Below, piece after piece: positions 23,312 to 34,489 of a DNA stretch of 64,000 nucleotides (position 1 is the first letter of the stretch; each line of letters starts with the position of its first letter). Position numbers and translations under genes: made by a program. The notes beneath the pieces were generated by a model. The model saw only the letters and a list, made by a program, of their open reading frames with translations. It was not told the DNA's origin and ran no database searches. Source of the DNA: Epiperipatus broadwayi (lineage: Eukaryota > Onychophora > Udeonychophora > Euonychophora > Peripatidae); contig JAQFVV010000050.1 in the NCBI GenBank assembly GCA_028023455.1, positions 1,754,411 through 1,818,410 on the forward strand. Reading direction: 5' to 3'.

Positions 23312-23847
23312 CTTGTTCTCTTACCTTTACATAAACAGCCTATTTTTTCACATTGTTGATCACAATGATAAATACAGTTAGTGAATAAATACTAAATTGC
23401 TGTCCACATAGCACCATAGTTATGGACTCAGTCTTGGTGAGCTGCAGAATGGAAGATGCCTTTTATAGTGGAGACATCACCTTCCAAATGACAGGCTAGT
23501 GGTTATTTGTACCCTGGAATAGGCACTTAACAATAATTATTTAAAATTCCATGCTTCACCTTTTCAATTGGTAAGAGTTTTATTCATGGGTGGTTCCTGA
23601 TTGTGGAAATAATTTCAAATCAAATACATCTTTGTGAAATATTCTCTATTACTGAAATTCGTTGAACTTCTACTACTTAAAATTAATGAGACAATCAAAG
23701 ATTCTTTGGCATGCAACAAATTTAGACATATTTGCATACATCTAGTGATTCTTAACATGGATGTTTTATGAATAAAATGAAACATATTGAAATTGTACTC
23801 AATTTATTACAAAATAGATTTACATGAAAATAAAATAAAAATAATTC
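23312..23847. other. No recognisable feature
   Basis: Possible 5' continuation of the decayed DDE copy and the 3' flank of the hAT element; I could not find the hAT left end here. Confidence 0.35.
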
Positions 23848-25890
23848 TTATTTAAATACAAAATCCGTTCTTTGATTTTTAGTTTGACAAAACTTTACGA
23901 TTACTTTTTCATTAAAGTTTTGTATTTGCGAAATCATGTTGTTTTCAATGGAAATCATCGATAGAGCAGTTAATTGCTCTCGGTTTATATTATTTCTTAA
24001 AAATGATTTTATTCTTTTAACGGTAGAAAAACATCTTTCTGGTTCAGTAGTAAGCATTGGAATTGTAACCAATATTCTTATGAGTTTGATTATTTCAGTA
24101 AAAACACTTGCCAAATTTTCTTTAGTTAATAGATTTAATAATGCAACTAATCCATTAAAACTGTGAAATTCTTTTCGAGAATAAAATATTTGTAATTCTA
24201 TTTCTAATTTCTCACGAGTCAAATCTGAATATTTATTGCATATTTCTTTTATCTCAAAAATTGGTAATTCCTTATGGTAATTCTCGAAATTTTCTTGGTA
24301 AAATAATTTAGCAGCTATTAAATGATTTGTAAAAACAAATCTTTGTTTTGCTTCTTCACAAATACGGTCGCATATTTCTATAGACTCCATAATTCTACAC
24401 GTGCTAACGGATTCACAAAAAATTGAATTACGAATTTCTGAAATTGCTTTATAAAATTTGTTCAATGCTTCTTGAATTTTATAAGTATCCACATTTTTAT
24501 ATTGCATTTGGATTTGTAATATTTCGACATGTGGCATAATATTGTGAAAAAGTTCCAACCAAAATAAAAACGTTTCATTTTTTAATAACCCTAAAAATTC
24601 TACCGAAGCTTGTATAGTTTTATCAGTAGTTTTTAAGGCCTGCAATTCCTCAAAACATTTTATAAGAGTGTCTTTGTTTTCAAAAACTGTATTAACAATT
24701 CTTGCATTAAGATTCCAATGTGTATGTGCGTTAACATATTTATCTAATGTTGCCAATCTCTGCGGAGATTTTGAAAAAAATGTTCCTATTCCCAATAGAT
24801 TTGCAAAAAACAGTCGTGCAGATTTAATGGATGCAGAAACATGTTTCATAATAAGATTTAATTGGTGTTCATAACAATGAATAAAATGTGCATTTTGAAA
24901 AACCTGTTGTATCATCTCATGCACACCTCCATGCTCATCCTTCATAAAATTAGCCCCATCATATGTTTGAGCGATTAATTTGCTGGAATTATTTTTCAAT
25001 ACTTTATGGATTTCATTGAGTAAACATTTAGATATGTCATCTGCAGTCATACTTTCGAGATTAAAAAATCCCCAAAATCGCTCGTAAATTTCTCCATGAA
25101 GCTCATAACGCAAAACAATAACTAATTGTGTATTTTCAGAAACATCTGTAGTATCACTAGCCATGACAGCTACATAGGATGTTTTTTCAATTTCTGAAAT
25201 TATTTGCTCTTGACATACTTTAAACATATTTTGTAGCAGTTCATTTTGGATAGTTGTTGATGTCCCTTTAAACACTGAACTGGTATCGAAATGTTTTTGC
25301 AAAGAAAGATCAAAGGTAGCAATAAAATTTACTAACCCCTTAAAAACTCCTGGGTTTTCTGATGAATCACTTTCATTATGCCCACATAGTGGTAATTCAA
25401 ACTTGCCACAAAATTTTATACAATCTATTAGTTTTGATAACATTTCTCGATTTTTTTTGACTTGCTCATTGTGTTTCAATTTTGCGGTTCTATCCCCCTT
25501 GCAAAGTGGTTCAAAAATATTAACTTGCCCCAAAAGTGATAATGAAACCACATTTTCCATGTGTTGTCGTGAATTTTGATGCTTTTCACATTTTGCTTTT
25601 AATTTACTAACATTTGTAAAACCGTTCTCGGACCATGCCGTATTTCCGCCCAAAAGTAAGCAAGGAAAACAAAATAAAGCATTTCTAATTTCGCAACCGC
25701 ACAACCATTTTATTTTTCTATACCAATCACTATTAAAACATCTAAGGTATTTTTTGTTATTGCTAATTCCTGTTTGACAAATAATAATATCTGGAGTAGA
25801 TCGACCTTTACTTTTTATTTCAATTTTTTCATGTAACGGCAATTGGGAAAATATAATTGTTTTTATATATTCAACACTAATACCCATCAT
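23848..25890 (-). CDS. hAT-superfamily transposase with TTF-type zinc finger (ZMYM-like)
   Basis: A 680-aa uninterrupted frame. N-terminal zinc-binding segment: CGC at 64-66, CFPC at 74-77, then C101, H104 and H110, the TTF-type pattern. The catalytic region includes SDTTDVSENTQLVIVLRY (Asp246), QTYDGANFM (Asp311), HCYEHQLNLI (about 338-347) and, at the C-terminus, LTTEPERCFSTVKRIKSFLR (Glu616) in the hAT dimerisation block. All three candidate catalytic acids are present. Cut-and-paste transposases of this kind act on 8-bp-duplicating elements. The length fits the group, and the lack of stops in an otherwise decayed window suggests recent arrival or use. Domesticated ZMYM-like genes share the fold and cannot be excluded. 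Confidence 0.9.
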   Translation of the reverse strand: MMGISVEYIKTIIFSQLPLHEKIEIKSKGRSTPDIIICQTGISNNKKYLRCFNSDWYRKIKWLCGCEIRNALFCFPCLLLGGNTAWSENGFTNVSKLKAKCEKHQNSRQHMENVVSLSLLGQVNIFEPLCKGDRTAKLKHNEQVKKNREMLSKLIDCIKFCGKFELPLCGHNESDSSENPGVFKGLVNFIATFDLSLQKHFDTSSVFKGTSTTIQNELLQNMFKVCQEQIISEIEKTSYVAVMASDTTDVSENTQLVIVLRYELHGEIYERFWGFFNLESMTADDISKCLLNEIHKVLKNNSSKLIAQTYDGANFMKDEHGGVHEMIQQVFQNAHFIHCYEHQLNLIMKHVSASIKSARLFFANLLGIGTFFSKSPQRLATLDKYVNAHTHWNLNARIVNTVFENKDTLIKCFEELQALKTTDKTIQASVEFLGLLKNETFLFWLELFHNIMPHVEILQIQMQYKNVDTYKIQEALNKFYKAISEIRNSIFCESVSTCRIMESIEICDRICEEAKQRFVFTNHLIAAKLFYQENFENYHKELPIFEIKEICNKYSDLTREKLEIELQIFYSRKEFHSFNGLVALLNLLTKENLASVFTEIIKLIRILVTIPMLTTEPERCFSTVKRIKSFLRNNINREQLTALSMISIENNMISQIQNFNEKVIVKFCQTKNQRTDFVFK

Positions 25891-26061
25891 AATAGATATT
25901 TAAAATACTATTTCTTTTATCATTTTGTTATATTTTTCTGTAATTTATACATAAATAAAATGCTAAGACAAAAAAACAGAATATGCTTATCGTAAATGAT
26001 AACAATAGACATTTATTTGTCCTGAAAATAAAATAAATAAACATATTCTCAAATAACTGTT

Positions 26062-26071
26062 GACACCCCTG
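26062..26071 (-). repeat. Candidate hAT terminal inverted repeat (one end)
   Basis: On the minus strand the sequence starts CAGGGGTGTCAACAG, the consensus type for hAT ends, 170 bp upstream of the transposase start. The adjacent 8 bases (26072-26079, CTCAGCAA) would be the target duplication. The matching end beyond 23848 was not found, so this is tentative. Confidence 0.45.
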
Positions 26072-26079
26072 CTCAGCAA

Positions 26080-27278
26080 GCAGCTCCATTGGCATTAATT
26101 GCGAAATTGATAAAAGTAAATAAATCTTAGCTGAACTGCCAAGAAATTCACCAAATATGATGTTTCTTACACTGCTATAATTAGCAGCGTCTTTGACTAG
26201 AAACTCAAGCATCGGTTAAAATAATTATTTTTAAAAGTGGAATTGCATTCTGCATTTTAAAGAAGGAATGCATTCATAAATATTTTACATCCAAGTAAAT
26301 TTTTACAAATATTTTATCATAAAATATTTAATTCCATTAAATCATTATAGAATATCAAAAATTTCAAAATTCTAAAAATGATAAAGTCCATTCATTGTGA
26401 GGATGGTCTGCATCACTATGCTAGGATCTTCCTATTTTATGACTTGACTTTAGTTGCGAGGTGGCAGCACTGAAAATAATAGAAAGCCTAAAAATAACAA
26501 AAGAAAGATTTCACTAATATTATAAATTTAAAGTTTGTTTTAAAAGGTGCAAATCAAAACAAAAAGCAATACAAAAAATGATTAAGTAATAAAATTAGGC
26601 ATTAACACAACATAATTTCTGCCATTAATTGTAATTTTTAAAAGAGAAAATCTTAATGAAACACACACACGCAATTTAGATTTAATTAAATTAATTAAAA
26701 GAGATTTTTGGTACTTATATGGATGAGTGAAAATAAATTACAATTATTATAACTTTTTTTTATATTTAATTTAATAAAAGTTCGGCGTTAAATCTTATCT
26801 ATATATAACTGCTCAAAACACGAACAGAAAAACTCACAAAAAAACAATTCAATTATATCGAAAATTATATAGAAATTTTGTGGTAAAGAAATAAATTCTA
26901 AAAAATAGTTACATATTAAAAACATTATTAATAAAGTGGGTTGAATTTAAAATTGCAGACAGTCCTTCCACTAATTATATTAAATAAAAAACCTTTATTA
27001 ATACTATTTACAATTTATACAAGTAATTAAACAAATGATAAATATGTTACAGTTTTGTATACCAAAACCCAAAGAATTTGATATATTCCACTATTAAGAC
27101 AAAAAGTCTGCAGGCAATTAACTGGTTCTCTTTCACTCAAGGAGATTGACTTGTATCACTGTAATAGAAGGAGACTCTAAGACATGCAACTCAAATGTGC
27201 AAAGCATGTAACAAATTGATTGATTAGCCCAAGGAGTAAGCCACCCATAAGAATTAAACTTTTATTTAAGACAAATGT
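26080..27278. other. No recognisable gene
   Basis: AT-rich; the last ~200 bases before 27279 are probably 3' untranslated sequence of the LINE that ends there. Confidence 0.4.
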
Positions 27279-27959
27279 TTATCTGATAATCTCATATAGA
27301 GTTATTTCAGGATCATCCCAGATTCGATTCATCGTCTTCCTTGGCAAGTATCTCAGACATTGATTAAAATAAGTTTCCCAATCACTATAGAGTTTTCTCA
27401 GCCAGTTGAATTTCTTGTTGTCAAATATCATAGTACACCATATATACAATGTCTTAAGGGTATGCATAGTCACCATTGCATTGTGAGGATTAAATTTCTC
27501 AGTGTATTGACTAAGTTGAAGTTTTAAGTTTATGATTGGCCTGTGGAACACTTTAGCTCTTATCTGCCTAAATGCCAAACATTCTTCGAATAGATGCTGA
27601 AAAGTCTCATCACCAGATTTGCACAGTGAACAGACTGGATCTAAATTCATTGGTAGTATTTCATTTAGAACCTTAGTAGTTGGAAAAAAGCCATTCACTA
27701 GTTTGAAAACAAATTTCAAATAGGGTTGGGGTGCATATATAGAGTGGAACTTTTTCAACACATTTTTTTTTTTATATATCCGATCATGCATTGCCATGAC
27801 TTTTAAAATGATTAAGTCTTTACATTTAATACTTTCCAAACTGGACACATTCAGATCATCCTGGAGATCCCTATAAGCAATGAACAGGTCAGCTATAAAA
27901 TATCTTCCTTTACATCTTATTTCATTTAAAGGCGCCGGCAGGATCAACTGAAGGCCCAA
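27279..27959 (-). CDS. Non-LTR retrotransposon C-terminal domain (zinc-binding), truncated
   Basis: The 226-aa open frame carries CSLCKSGDETFQHLFEEC, the CxxC-x7-HxxxxC zinc-binding pattern that follows the reverse transcriptase in many LINE ORF2 proteins. The run before it (KFVFKLVNGFFPTTKVLNEI) and after it (aromatic and basic residues, WDDPEITLYEIIR end) also fit this region. RT and endonuclease are missing upstream, so it is a 5'-truncated copy. It is still open, hence fairly young. Confidence 0.8.
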   Translation of the reverse strand: MGLQLILPAPLNEIRCKGRYFIADLFIAYRDLQDDLNVSSLESIKCKDLIILKVMAMHDRIYKKKNVLKKFHSIYAPQPYLKFVFKLVNGFFPTTKVLNEILPMNLDPVCSLCKSGDETFQHLFEECLAFRQIRAKVFHRPIINLKLQLSQYTEKFNPHNAMVTMHTLKTLYIWCTMIFDNKKFNWLRKLYSDWETYFNQCLRYLPRKTMNRIWDDPEITLYEIIR

Positions 27960-28099
27960 GAAATTAACTTTTAATTAAGTTAATAAATGATTATAGTCAT
28001 TAATGTGAAAGTTTAAAAATGACATGAAAGTTTATAACAATATTTGTTTGCATATATTTAAGTCTGTGTATATGCAAAGTCTTTGGAAAAGCATATAAA

Positions 28100-28235
28100 T
28101 ATAATTTGGATACGCTTAATTTTATTTTCAACATTTTATCGACATATATGTGTTCAAGTGTATCAATGGTATGAGATAGAGTAGAGAGTAGTTGGTCGTG
28201 TGAAAGTCTGTGCTCATATGCCCTATATATAACAT
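28100..28235 (+). mobile_element. SINE family A fragment (tRNA-like part)
   Basis: Matches the tRNA-like half of the unit at 8.7 kb: CAAGTGTATCAATGGTATGAGATAG, then GTCGTGTGAAAGTCTG. The B box is degraded (GCTCATATGCCC). The hammerhead half is not present upstream. Confidence 0.65.
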
Positions 28236-28567
28236 ACATTCTTGGAACATATGAAATAAAAGGTTATCTGAAGGAGGATGTTATGGAAACGAAGATTTAC
28301 ATATATCTATAAAAATATAATATATAGAAAAAAAATGAAGTCGAGTTCTTCAACGTGTTTATGTTTAAATAGAAAACATATATATATATATATTAATTTT
28401 AAACGCAGATTTAAAGTTTTTATTTGGATTAACGATAATCATTAATGGATTTATCTGACGTGGTTTGTATCATAATTCTGAGTGTAGAAAGTTTGACATC
28501 TATAAATCAAAATATAATATATGTGTAAATACATAACTTAGCGAATTATATATATATGTAAGTCTAG

Positions 28568-28683
28568 TGGAAGGAAACCAATCTTCACGCATGCGATATT
28601 GGATTGATATATTAAAATTACATTGTGAGTGCAATCTAATATATCAATCAAATTGCGCATGTGTGAAGATTCATTTCCTTCTA
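28568..28683. repeat. Short hairpin element (~115 bp)
   Basis: The arms 28568-28613 and 28638-28683 are inverted copies sharing GAAGGAAA, AATCTTCAC and TTGATTGATATATTA-type blocks, with a ~24-base centre. No protein, no polymerase III boxes. It is probably a MITE-like or foldback unit. Confidence 0.7.
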
Positions 28684-28689
28684 CGCAAT

Positions 28690-29890
28690 TTATATATACG
28701 AGTATATATAGCCAATTAAATGAATTCTGTTCCTGACTTGAACTCATACTCTGTATTATACCCACTTAGTGGAAAGATTTGTGAACTGCCGGTCTTACTA
28801 GTCTCATATTTCACAGGATCAGATGAATTAAAGATTTAAACAACCAAAGCTCGCAATAAAATACAATAGACAGATTACCATAATTGTAAATTATTGATAC
28901 TAAAGTTTGAACATATTTGAAAATCAAATATATAAAAGATTAAACTCATTAATGCAATATTATGTTTAACTCTCAAGTGATTGAAGATGATTTCGGTTCG
29001 CATAATTACACATTATATAAATATATATTATATATGTATTCCACAAAGTATTTATTAGGTGTTATGTGAAAAGAAGTAATCTCTTCTCAACAAGACTGAT
29101 TACAATATTGTATTAAAAAGTTTAATATCGCATACATGTTCATTTGATTATGAAAATACCCAAGCTTTAATACCAACAAATTCACAATCATAGTATTTAA
29201 AAAAAAGATCAAGGTAACACTTCAGAAGGAGAGATCAGATGTACCGTCTTTGATTCATTCATTAACTGCAAGTTTATTCTGAATTGATTGATAGCTATGA
29301 GGATGCAAAACTCATAAGAGAAATGATGTGAATTAATTTGATTGGTTGAATTTATCTCTACAGAATAATTACATTTTGAATTACAATTGTCAAACTAACT
29401 CAACCCACATCTTTGACACCATTCCATTTAGATAAATATAGTAATGATTAAAGATCTTTTTTTATTTGCTGAAAAATATAATTGTCATATAGGTAGGAAC
29501 AATAATTTAGGACCAAATTTATTAAAAATACTAGTTATTATTTAATTTTTGCTGAATATTTAGATTAACTTTATTAGAGTTTTTTGTTCAGGCAGAAAAC
29601 TAGTTATAATAGAACGCGGATGTATTTTATTCTTAATAGCAGTTTCTTGTAAATTATAGTTAGTAATCGGAATGTAAATAATTCGACAGAATTATAGATT
29701 AGCACTTTCAAAATTAAAATGATTTTTGCATTAAAAAATTAAGGTCATATTCCAAAATGTGGTCAGAAAATTCGATGTTTTAATTATTTTGAAGCAACTA
29801 ACACTCAGGCTAAATTTTAACAGTTGTTATACATTAAAATTGCAAACCTTGTGTTTCAAAATCATAGAATTCTCTTAAGAAATGTATTGT
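28690..29890. other. No recognisable feature
   Basis: AT-rich; nothing supported. Confidence 0.4.
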
Positions 29891-29894
29891 AAAT

Positions 29895-30468
29895 ACAGGT
29901 GTCTATTTAGTTTTGGATTCTGATTGGCTTTCTAACAATAATTATAATGCCAAAGATAGATTACCAACATTGCAAACACCTCAGGTAGTGTACTATATTA
30001 CCTGCCCTGTAGCAAATTGCAGTGCCTCATACTTCGGTCAGACCAGAGTCTCCTTGTCTATGCAGCTGTCTCAACATGTATATTCTTATAACAAAGCAAT
30101 AACAGACCCAACATGTAACTCAATTCTTGCCCAGCATCACAGCTTAGCAGGGCACAATTGCAAGCCAAAGGATCCTGTGGTTGTTTGCAGAGAATGATAC
30201 GACTTAAGAAGAAAAGTGAAAGAGGCTTGCTTTATTGCTAGAGCTAATCATACCATCATCAGGAAAGACAGCTGCTACAATATAACCAAGAAATGGAATA
30301 CATAAATTCAGTTGCATAAATTTGCCTTGCAATTAACTAGTTTTGTTAGTTACAATATAGCTGTGATTATGAGGGCTGCATTCCTTGAATGCACTCAGCA
30401 ATTAACTAGTTTTGTTAGTTACAATATAGCTGTGATTATGAGGGCTATATTCCTTGAAAGCACTCAGC
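29895..30468 (+). pseudogene. PLE GIY-YIG endonuclease fragment with duplicated tail
   Basis: The frame from 29913 gives DRLPTLQTPQVVYYITCPVANC and SASYFGQT: GIY-YIG signatures VVYYI and YFG, with the paired Cys residues. An in-frame stop follows VVVCRE (30195-30197); reading on gives YDLRRKVKEACF and RKDSCYNITKKW, ending at a stop near 30303. About 45% of residues match the 19-20.5 kb protein by eye, so it is a different PLE lineage. The RT is missing. The 3' tail is a 69-bp unit in tandem (30329-30397 and 30398-30466), each holding GATTATGAGGGCT and CCTTGAA.GCACTC. Confidence 0.85.
30329..30466 (+). repeat. Tandem 69-bp duplication of PLE terminal motif
   Basis: The two units start GCAATTAACTAG and differ by four or five bases. 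The second keeps GAAAGCACUC, the first has GAAUGCACUC. Each unit is one copy of the degenerate hammerhead-like tail. Confidence 0.85.
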
Positions 30469-30639
30469 CACATGTATATATATATTTATTTTGTATTATT
30501 TTAATATATAAAGAATTTATATATATAAAAAAAATCAGCTTTATGTGTGCATGCGCCATTAGTGCAATCATATTTATACAGTCATATTTAATGGCAAAGT
30601 TTAAACATCTCACTTATTTAAATCAATTTAATATTTACT

Positions 30640-30745
30640 AAGGCAATAATCCTAAAGCATGTGTGGTTGAAAATGCGAAGGTAGGGACCTCTACAGGTCT
30701 TAACCACAAGCTTACACATTGGAAGAAAAGAAGTGGAACTTCTTA
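30640..30745 (+). repeat. Dispersed repeat R (pair with 59928-60012)
   Basis: Shares AGGTAGGGACC, CTACAGGTCTTAACCACAAG and CTTACAC, plus TATTTACTAAGGC, with the complement of 59928-60012. It may be a tRNA-like SINE head, since the complement reads GCTTGTGGTTAAGACC, but no clear B box is seen. Confidence 0.65.
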
Positions 30746-31085
30746 TGAACTCCCAGCAATAGAACCACATGCATTTTTGTTTATTTAGTAGATAGTATTT
30801 TTTGTAGCATTAGGTTTTGGTGGTAAACTTTAAGCATAATTTAAATCATTGCAAAAATAATGTTCAAACATTATTCTCAAAGTGGATCCCAAACTTAAGA
30901 TTAAATATAAGTTAAATTGCCATCTTTTGTGGAGTTTCAACTACTTTGCAGATTTCTGGATGTGTCCCATCAGAACTTGATTGAATTTTTTCATTAAATA
31001 TTGTTATTTGAAAATTTGTAATCAACATAAGTTAAATCAATACTACTTCAAATTATTAGTGAAGTTTGAACACACTGTTAGAAGA
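30746..31085. other. No recognisable feature
   Basis: AT-rich spacer. Confidence 0.35.
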
Positions 31086-31295
31086 AATGGTAATAGATGA
31101 ACAGTTAAAACCAGAAACTGGATCCTAAGGATTGTAAATGATCTAGAAAACGACCTTATGTGAGATGGATGGGTGAAATAAGTATGTTTGTGGTGTGATG
31201 TGGGAAAGAGAGGCTAGATATTGGAGAAAGTGGATTAAAGTTAGAGAGACCTTCATCCCACAACAGATTGATAATAGTGAAAAGTGATGATGATA
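31086..31295 (+). pseudogene. RTE-like LINE 3' end
   Basis: Plus-strand equivalent of the RTE C-terminal block: CGACCTTATGTGAGATGGATG encodes RPYVRWM, followed by W..V..ERPSSHNR-like residues and a 3' GTGATGATGAT repeat, the usual RTE end. It is heavily 5'-truncated and contains stops. Confidence 0.7.
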
Positions 31296-31996
31296 TAAAT
31301 TCAAAATAGATTTAGAACTCTAATATACTCTATCACTATATATTTGAAGTAAATTTTGTGATACTATCAGTCAGTGCAGATTTTTTTAAAAAAAATTAAA
31401 AATATTTAAATATATTTTGTAAGATTTTATGTTTTAATATGAATTTATAATTGAGGTTTTACTTCATTAACAATTTATAATTCTATAATTGTGCTTTATG
31501 TACATGTAATGAAGCTATATAGTGTAGTAATTAATAATTTTAATTAATCATCTGAGCACTTTCGGAAGTCGAGGTTCCCATAATCATAACTAATTACCAA
31601 TTGAGAAATGCTCATAATAAAGTTTTATGTAATTTTTTGCAAATTGACTATAGAGTCCATTTTTTGGAATTGTAGAATTTATAAAACATTGTCTTTTTTT
31701 GTTACATTTCCTTTACTTTTGTCTGCAATTTTCAATGGCATTGTTTCAAGTTTTTGGATTCGTAAAAATTAAGATCTGGAAGCATTACAAAAAAAAAGTT
31801 GAAACTTTTCATTCTAATTAAAATATGATACTTTTAAAATTATCGTGTATTCTGGCTAAATAAAGTGCATTTGTTTTTATAAATTTTTCAATAATATTCA
31901 GTGGTTTTACCAAAAATTTGTTGATGATATATATTTATTAAATTTAAATATTACAAATTTTATAGATATGTTATAGTATTTGAAAGATATGAATAC
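31296..31996. other. No recognisable feature
   Basis: AT-rich; nothing supported. Confidence 0.35.
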
Positions 31997-32500
31997 AGGA
32001 AAGCAACCAACACTTAAACAATATCAATAACTATCAATAACCTCAATCTGTTGTCAAGGCAACCTTCATTAAACAATAACGGAAATTATTTATATAGATA
32101 TTAAAGATTGCAACTTAACAAGAGAAAGTGAAATTATTAATTCAAATAAGTTTAAACAAATCTCATTAAACAGGTAAATATAATCTGTTCTAAAAGCAGA
32201 TTAACAAATAGTCAAGTATAACTTTCAAAGTAAAATTATACCTTCAAACTACACTCCAGTTATGTATTACTTAGATAATAAAGCTAATAAGGCTCAAAGC
32301 TAAGTATTAATGTAAATACATGAAACTAATCAACTCTTAAACAATACAATTCCATTCTGTTGTCAAGTCAACTTTCTTAAAACAGTAAAGATGGAAATTC
32401 TTTATATATGATCTAATATGTTTAGAATAGACACTAAAGATTGTATTAATTAGATAATAAAGCTGATAATGTTTAAGGCTAGATTGGCTTATAAGTGTAT
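31997..32500. repeat. Two diverged direct copies of family C plus flank
   Basis: The block with TCTGTTGTCAAGGCAACC at about 32048-32066 recurs as TCTGTTGTCAAGTCAACT at about 32358-32376, and the following TAGATAATAAAGCT at 32273 recurs at 32452. This gives a ~320-bp direct repeat related to the foldback at 22254-22438. Confidence 0.65.
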
Positions 32501-32529
32501 TAGACTTTATACTAAAACTGACTTTTTAA

Positions 32530-32583
32530 AAAACCGGTTTTCGAATTTTAACTTTTCCATAAAACCGGTTTAAACCGGTTTCA
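32530..32583. repeat. ACCGGTT palindrome cluster
   Basis: Four occurrences of AACCGG or its complement, including the palindrome AAACCGGTTTAAACCGGTTT, in an otherwise GC-poor region. Function unknown. Confidence 0.6.
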
Positions 32584-33109
32584 AATTTTTTCAGATATAA
32601 AAACAAGAAATACTTACAACTTAAAATAGAAATTTAATTTTTTTTGTTCATTGTAATCCAAAAATACAAAAAAGAATAGATAAAGTGTGAATAAATGGCT
32701 GATGAATTAGATTTTTCTCTAACTGTTAAATTGTGTTCTTCCTTTCTTAAGTTTATTTTACATTGGTCTGGCCATTGTATGAATGTAAACAAAATTCACA
32801 TGGAGTTTCATATAGACCATGACACTCAAAATTAATTATATATGTATGTAGATATAGCATTTTAAGAGTTACAAATATAAATATATTTTTTGAGTTCATC
32901 TGTGTATGATTTTTATTATAAATATACCAATGTTTTGGCTTAATCACTCAAGCTGTCAACTAGAGGTGAATATAATTTTAGAAAAATGTTTGTAGAGGCA
33001 CTGTAAACATTGATTTACAACAATATTAAAGTTACACCAATAAAAACCAGATATCTAAAATTTAAAAATAAAAGGCAGAATCTATTCAATTTATAATACA
33101 TTTTAAAAA
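32584..33109. other. No recognisable feature
   Basis: AT-rich; nothing supported. Confidence 0.35.
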
Positions 33110-33312
33110 AATTCTTCCAAATAGTAAAAAGATTGCATAAGTCATCATGTTTGCTGATACAATTTGGTCTTTTAAGCATATTAATGGCTTCTCTGCTCTG
33201 ATATTAGTGGAGAGTAAACCAATGTAAAATGAGAGAAGCCATCAATATACTAAAAATGCCAAATTGTATCAATAAATATAATGACACATACAATCTTCTA
33301 TTTGGAACAAAT
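33110..33312. repeat. Foldback repeat (~85-bp arms)
   Basis: The left arm with GATACAATTTGG, TATTAATGGCTTCTCT is mirrored by the right arm with AGAGAAGCCATCAATATA and CCAAATTGTATC. Outer bases (TTCCAAATAG... and ...CTATTTGGAA) also match. The centre is about 33198-33228. No coding sequence. Confidence 0.75.
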
Positions 33313-34489
33313 TTTTAAAAAAGCATAGTGAATTTAATAGTTTCTTTTATTTTAACTCATTTTCCACTAACATTCTAACAGATTTCTTTATTAGATTTAA
33401 GCTTTCAATTTTCATTTTGATATTAAACCATTATTATTTATCAGAATATAATAAATTTGACCTCATTTGATGGATATTTTTGTTGAGAAATTAAATAAAT
33501 TTTAAAAATTCATTTTTGATTTTCAGAATTATTTAAAAAAATTAGATTTTAATTAAAACAAACCACTGTTAAATCACCAAATTTCAGGTGGGGCTAATTC
33601 AATTCGCAAAATGAAAAAAAAAACTCTTCTTTGTTTGATGTTTGTTTTAAAAATCTGAATGAATTATTTTTAATAACTACTAAATCTATCAATTTATGCT
33701 TTAAAAGTTTAAAAAAATTTCATAATTTTTGCAATATCACTAAATATTATAACAATCTGCTGAGTGGCTTCCTTTCTATATGTCTGTGCTTGCCAAGACT
33801 GTAATCTCTATAGTAACAATATTCAGAAGAAAATATTCTTTAATATTTTGAAATAAAACATTTCTGTAAAAAATAAATATGTAATAATATTTATTTTGAT
33901 TTTTAATAATTACTACACAATTATGGTATAAACATAATTATAAACTTTCCAAAATATCAAGTTTTTAGACCATCATAATATTTTCTCAAAGTAATCTTAC
34001 AATATTTGAAAGCAAGAAATGTATAATGGTTACCCATCATCAGCTAAGCTTGAGATGTTTTGATGAAATTCCTATTTGAGTTTTCCTGCCATCTTTTGAA
34101 TTTTTTTTGTATTTAAAATATTAGAAAACAAATATATATGAATTTTAAAGCTGTAAAAAAAAAGTTTCACAAAATTTTCACCATGAAAAAAATGGAAATT
34201 TACTTTGTATAATCTCAAATGAAGCTTGACCACATGGATAAAAAAACAGTTAATTTTGAATACCTGTTGAATATTTTTACTTTTTAAAATTACAAAATGT
34301 TTCTTCTACAAGTATAAATTATAACTATATGCACTGGCATATTGTCATAAGAAAAGCTATAATTGCATGAAAATTATTAACAAAGCTAAATGCTTTCAAG
34401 GGTCATAAATGTCCATGTAAGCATTATCTTGGGTATGTGGATATATAGGCAATAGATTATTCAAATTGCATGTAAATCAGATTGCCCAT
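33313..34489. other. No recognisable feature
   Basis: AT-rich; nothing supported. Confidence 0.4.

Noticed and set aside
26062-26071. Complete hAT element boundaries around the transposase
   Set aside because: Only one end was found; a matching inverted end and an 8-bp duplication could not be located on the other side.
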